Positions 33,570-35,661 of a stretch of DNA of 35,661 nucleotides are shown here, piece after piece (position 1 is the stretch's first letter; each line of letters opens with the position of its first letter). This DNA is from Bigelowiella natans CCMP2755. Lineage: Eukaryota > Cercozoa > Chlorarachniophyceae. The stretch spans positions 1 through 35,661 of the forward strand of contig ADNK01001720.1 of the NCBI GenBank assembly GCA_000320545.1, given 5' to 3'. The notes beneath the pieces were generated by a model, which was given only the letters and a program-made list of their open reading frames with translations, did not search any database and had not been told where the DNA came from. The position numbers were made by a program, and so were the translations under genes.

Positions 33570-33705
33570 AGTTATCTGGTTGTCGTAGTTCGAAATTCCC
33601 TTAAACCTTCGACAAAAAGTCGACCAGAACAAAAATGTCATTGCGACATCTAAGTTTCATTGTCGCACCTCTATCTTTTCCTTTACATGCTTATTCATGG
33701 TAAAA
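33570..33705. promoter_or_regulatory. Short bidirectional promoter between EF-hand (-) and C5orf34-like (+) genes
   Basis: Only 136 bases separate the two start codons, so both genes must share promoter sequence and probably have overlapping or very short 5' UTRs. No TATA box is evident. Confidence 0.6.
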
Positions 33706-35661
33706 ATGGCGGGCCAGGGTTCTCATTCTCTGCCCAGGAACACTCAGGGAACTAGGAGAATGATGCTTTTGAGGTGGATTGTATCCCTCCGTTTCGCCTC
33801 AGGGGTTTTTGTCGTTGCTGCGGCGTATTTCTAATGAATATTCTTGTTTCAGTGCGTTCGTGTTTGAGAAGGGTGAAGTTCTAGGAAGATACCGCGACGG
33901 AAGTTCGGTCCTCCTCCAAGCAGACGGAGCATCTGTTGTTCTCTATCAAAAAGACGGGAGGTATCACGAATCCGTTAAGCCCCTACAATGCTTACCCTGG
34001 AAATTAATATCCCAATGTATGCTTTTAATCAGCCGGCTACGGTTCGTGGCAAGATATGCGCCTGGGGCGGTCTTCGAGAAGCTTGTGCTATTGTCACGTT
34101 TGAGGAACTCATGTTGCCACTACAACCACAACGGAAATGGAGGATTCAGGCCCTTAGTTTTCGCAAGATCTTCGGTCTCCGAAGCCCCGGCAACTGAGGT
34201 AGACCTGTGCGTTTAAAAGGGAAGATCCTCTGCATTGCCGTCCATTCATTCAGCATGCCCTTACATTCACTGTTTCAGGAGCCTGTTCCCTACACGCACG
34301 TCCGATGGACCAAGAGCCCTGAACATGCAACAATCGAAGAGCTTTCCGATGGAGGTATCATTCTGACAAGCGACGATTCCAAAACGATAGTGGCGTTGCT
34401 CCCCGGGCATAAGTGGTTCGCGGTGCAATGGCCGGTCTTGGTACAAAAAGTACTAGATCCCAAGGTAGAACGGCACTTCATTAACTCGTCACTGCGACGA
34501 AAATCTGTCACACTCTGCACTTTTAGCTGCTACCATTTGTGGGTGTGTTCCTTCCTCTCAACTGTAATGTGGTGTACATCGAGTTATCAATACTCACTAC
34601 ACCTAACCCTGACTCTAAACCCCCCCCCCCCCCCCCCCCACTCCCTCCATAGAAATCCAACAGTAACCGTTGCGGGAAGATAGTTCTAGCTCATAAGTAC
34701 ATTCATAAGCATTCAATGGAGCTGTACCCAGTCGAGTTTTGTCCTCCGATATGGATGCATCCGTTGGGGCTCATTCAGCAGTTCCTTGCTAGAAAGAAAG
34801 AAGAAGCGAAACCCCCCCACCATGCTCCTCCTTCTTGTAGCAGCGGGAGCTCTCGACCCCTGCCCAATTATGATGGTGGAGATACAACATTTTCAGCCCC
34901 AATCGCTTCTTCTCCTTCCACCCTCCAGCTGAGCAAGCAACGTGATTTCACTTCAAGAACTTCTTCTTCTACTAGTACTACTGCTACTCCTCCCACTCCT
35001 ACTACAAATGCTACTACTCTCAGCAGCAGCAGCAGCAGCAGCAGGAGGAGGAGGAGGAGGAGAAGGAGCAGCTACGACTCCATTGAACTTCCTCGATGTG
35101 TCTCGATAGATATAAGGTAAATCGATTCTCTAGCATTTCTGCCGTGTAAAAGCAGCTAGCACGGTCGCCGCTGCTACCAGTATTTCCGACGATTAATACT
35201 GAATCTCTCCCTCAATGATGAAACACTTGATGGTGTTCTACTTTTCGCAATCAGCCAACTAACTAATCAATGTCTCACTGATCAGTCCGTCGTGGGAATA
35301 CACGACGATACAGGACGAGGAGTTCTTCATGCTCCACTGCGGGCCAATGCCTACGACGACTGCTTTGCACCTACCTGGGGGCAGCGCTTGCATCGCTCAA
35401 TGGAACAAAGATGCTTCCTTGAGAATGGTGAAACGGAGAAGGTGTACGATGAGAAACGTCAAAAGCAGCAGTAGTAGCAGTAGCAGTAGTAGTAGTAGTA
35501 GTAGTAGTAGTGGAAGAAGCTCCTTAACAGATACGGCAATCGTATCAATCCTCTCTCATCACGACTTTGCGACCATACAGTCGACTCCAGGTAGGCAACC
35601 CATTGCTGCTGTGACTGAAGGGGGGAGAGGGGAGGGGAGAGACTGAGATAGGGGGGGGGGG
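33706..35661 (+). CDS. C5orf34-like protein (3' end beyond the window)
   Basis: Exons 33706-33773, 33853-34198, 34279 to about 34462 (or 34507), 34653-35116, 35286-35590, continuing out of the window after a GT donor at 35591. Phases close at each junction. Resemblance to human C5orf34 is collinear: GRYRDGSSVLLQADGASVVL matches its N-terminal beta-hairpin (human VQYVDGSTLQLSP), RFVARYAPGAVFEKLVLLSR its following helix, YTHVRWTKSPEHATIEELSD the segment around human DITEVRW, and LYPVEFCPPIWMHPLGLIQQ the human SVAACPEEWKYPLSLAL. TALHLPGGSACIAQW resembles the later polo-box-like strand pair. Linkers are Ser/Thr/Pro/Arg-rich, with poly-Ser and poly-Arg runs from AGC and AGG repeats at about 35022-35060 and AGT repeats at about 35464-35515. 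C5orf34 is little studied; a polo-box-like fold and a cytoskeletal or ciliary role are only possibilities. The first Met (33706) is preceded by AAAA. Confidence 0.78.
35464..35515. repeat. Coding (AGT/AGC)n repeat giving poly-Ser in the C5orf34-like gene
   Basis: The repeat reads as about 16 serines in the frame that continues from the upstream exon; the +1 frame runs into a stop. Confidence 0.8.

Overview
The window is nuclear DNA from a protist or alga. It has spliced genes with GT-AG introns of about 60-470 bases, very small exons (down to 29 bases), abundant dinucleotide and trinucleotide microsatellites and long C homopolymers. I assembled the gene models by hand from reading-frame phase and recognised protein families. 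For most introns the phase across the junction closes exactly; unresolved junctions are stated in the entries. Strand-alternating gene order is, to my knowledge, reported for the brown alga Ectocarpus. Together with the PT-repeat, cysteine-rich secreted protein this suggests a stramenopile, but that is an inference.

Layout, left to right: (1) 247-2176 +, 3' part of a FolD/MTHFD-type methylenetetrahydrofolate dehydrogenase/cyclohydrolase; (2) 3325-8091 -, ribophorin I/OST1 of the oligosaccharyltransferase; (3) 8747-18863 +, a nine-exon gene for a predicted secreted protein of about 2,910 residues with cysteine modules, YPT repeats, a ricin-B-like domain and two SAP motifs; (4) 19857-22544 -, an unrecognised charged low-complexity protein; (5) 22846-25671 +, a class II eIF4E (4EHP-like) with a 150-residue Gln/His/Gly/Ser tail; (6) 26495-28003 -, an intronless SVOP-like MFS transporter; (7) 28696-30511 +, a protein kinase with a large N-lobe insertion; (8) 32082-33569 -, a calmodulin/centrin-like EF-hand protein; (9) 33706 to beyond the right edge +, a relative of vertebrate C5orf34.

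The nine genes alternate strictly + - + - + - + - +. Every neighbour pair is therefore either divergent (shared upstream region of 136-692 bases) or convergent (shared downstream region of about 0.8-1.6 kb). The convergent spacers share a style of sequence rich in CTAG, GCATGC and related short palindromes that the divergent spacers mostly lack. I consider this, the giant SAP-containing secreted protein and the use of C homopolymers as splice-acceptor tracts the most interesting things here.

No pathway ties the nine genes together. They are housekeeping (folate C1 metabolism, N-glycosylation, translation), signalling (kinase, EF-hand) and surface/transport genes. I saw no transposons, tRNA or rRNA genes, or CRISPR arrays.
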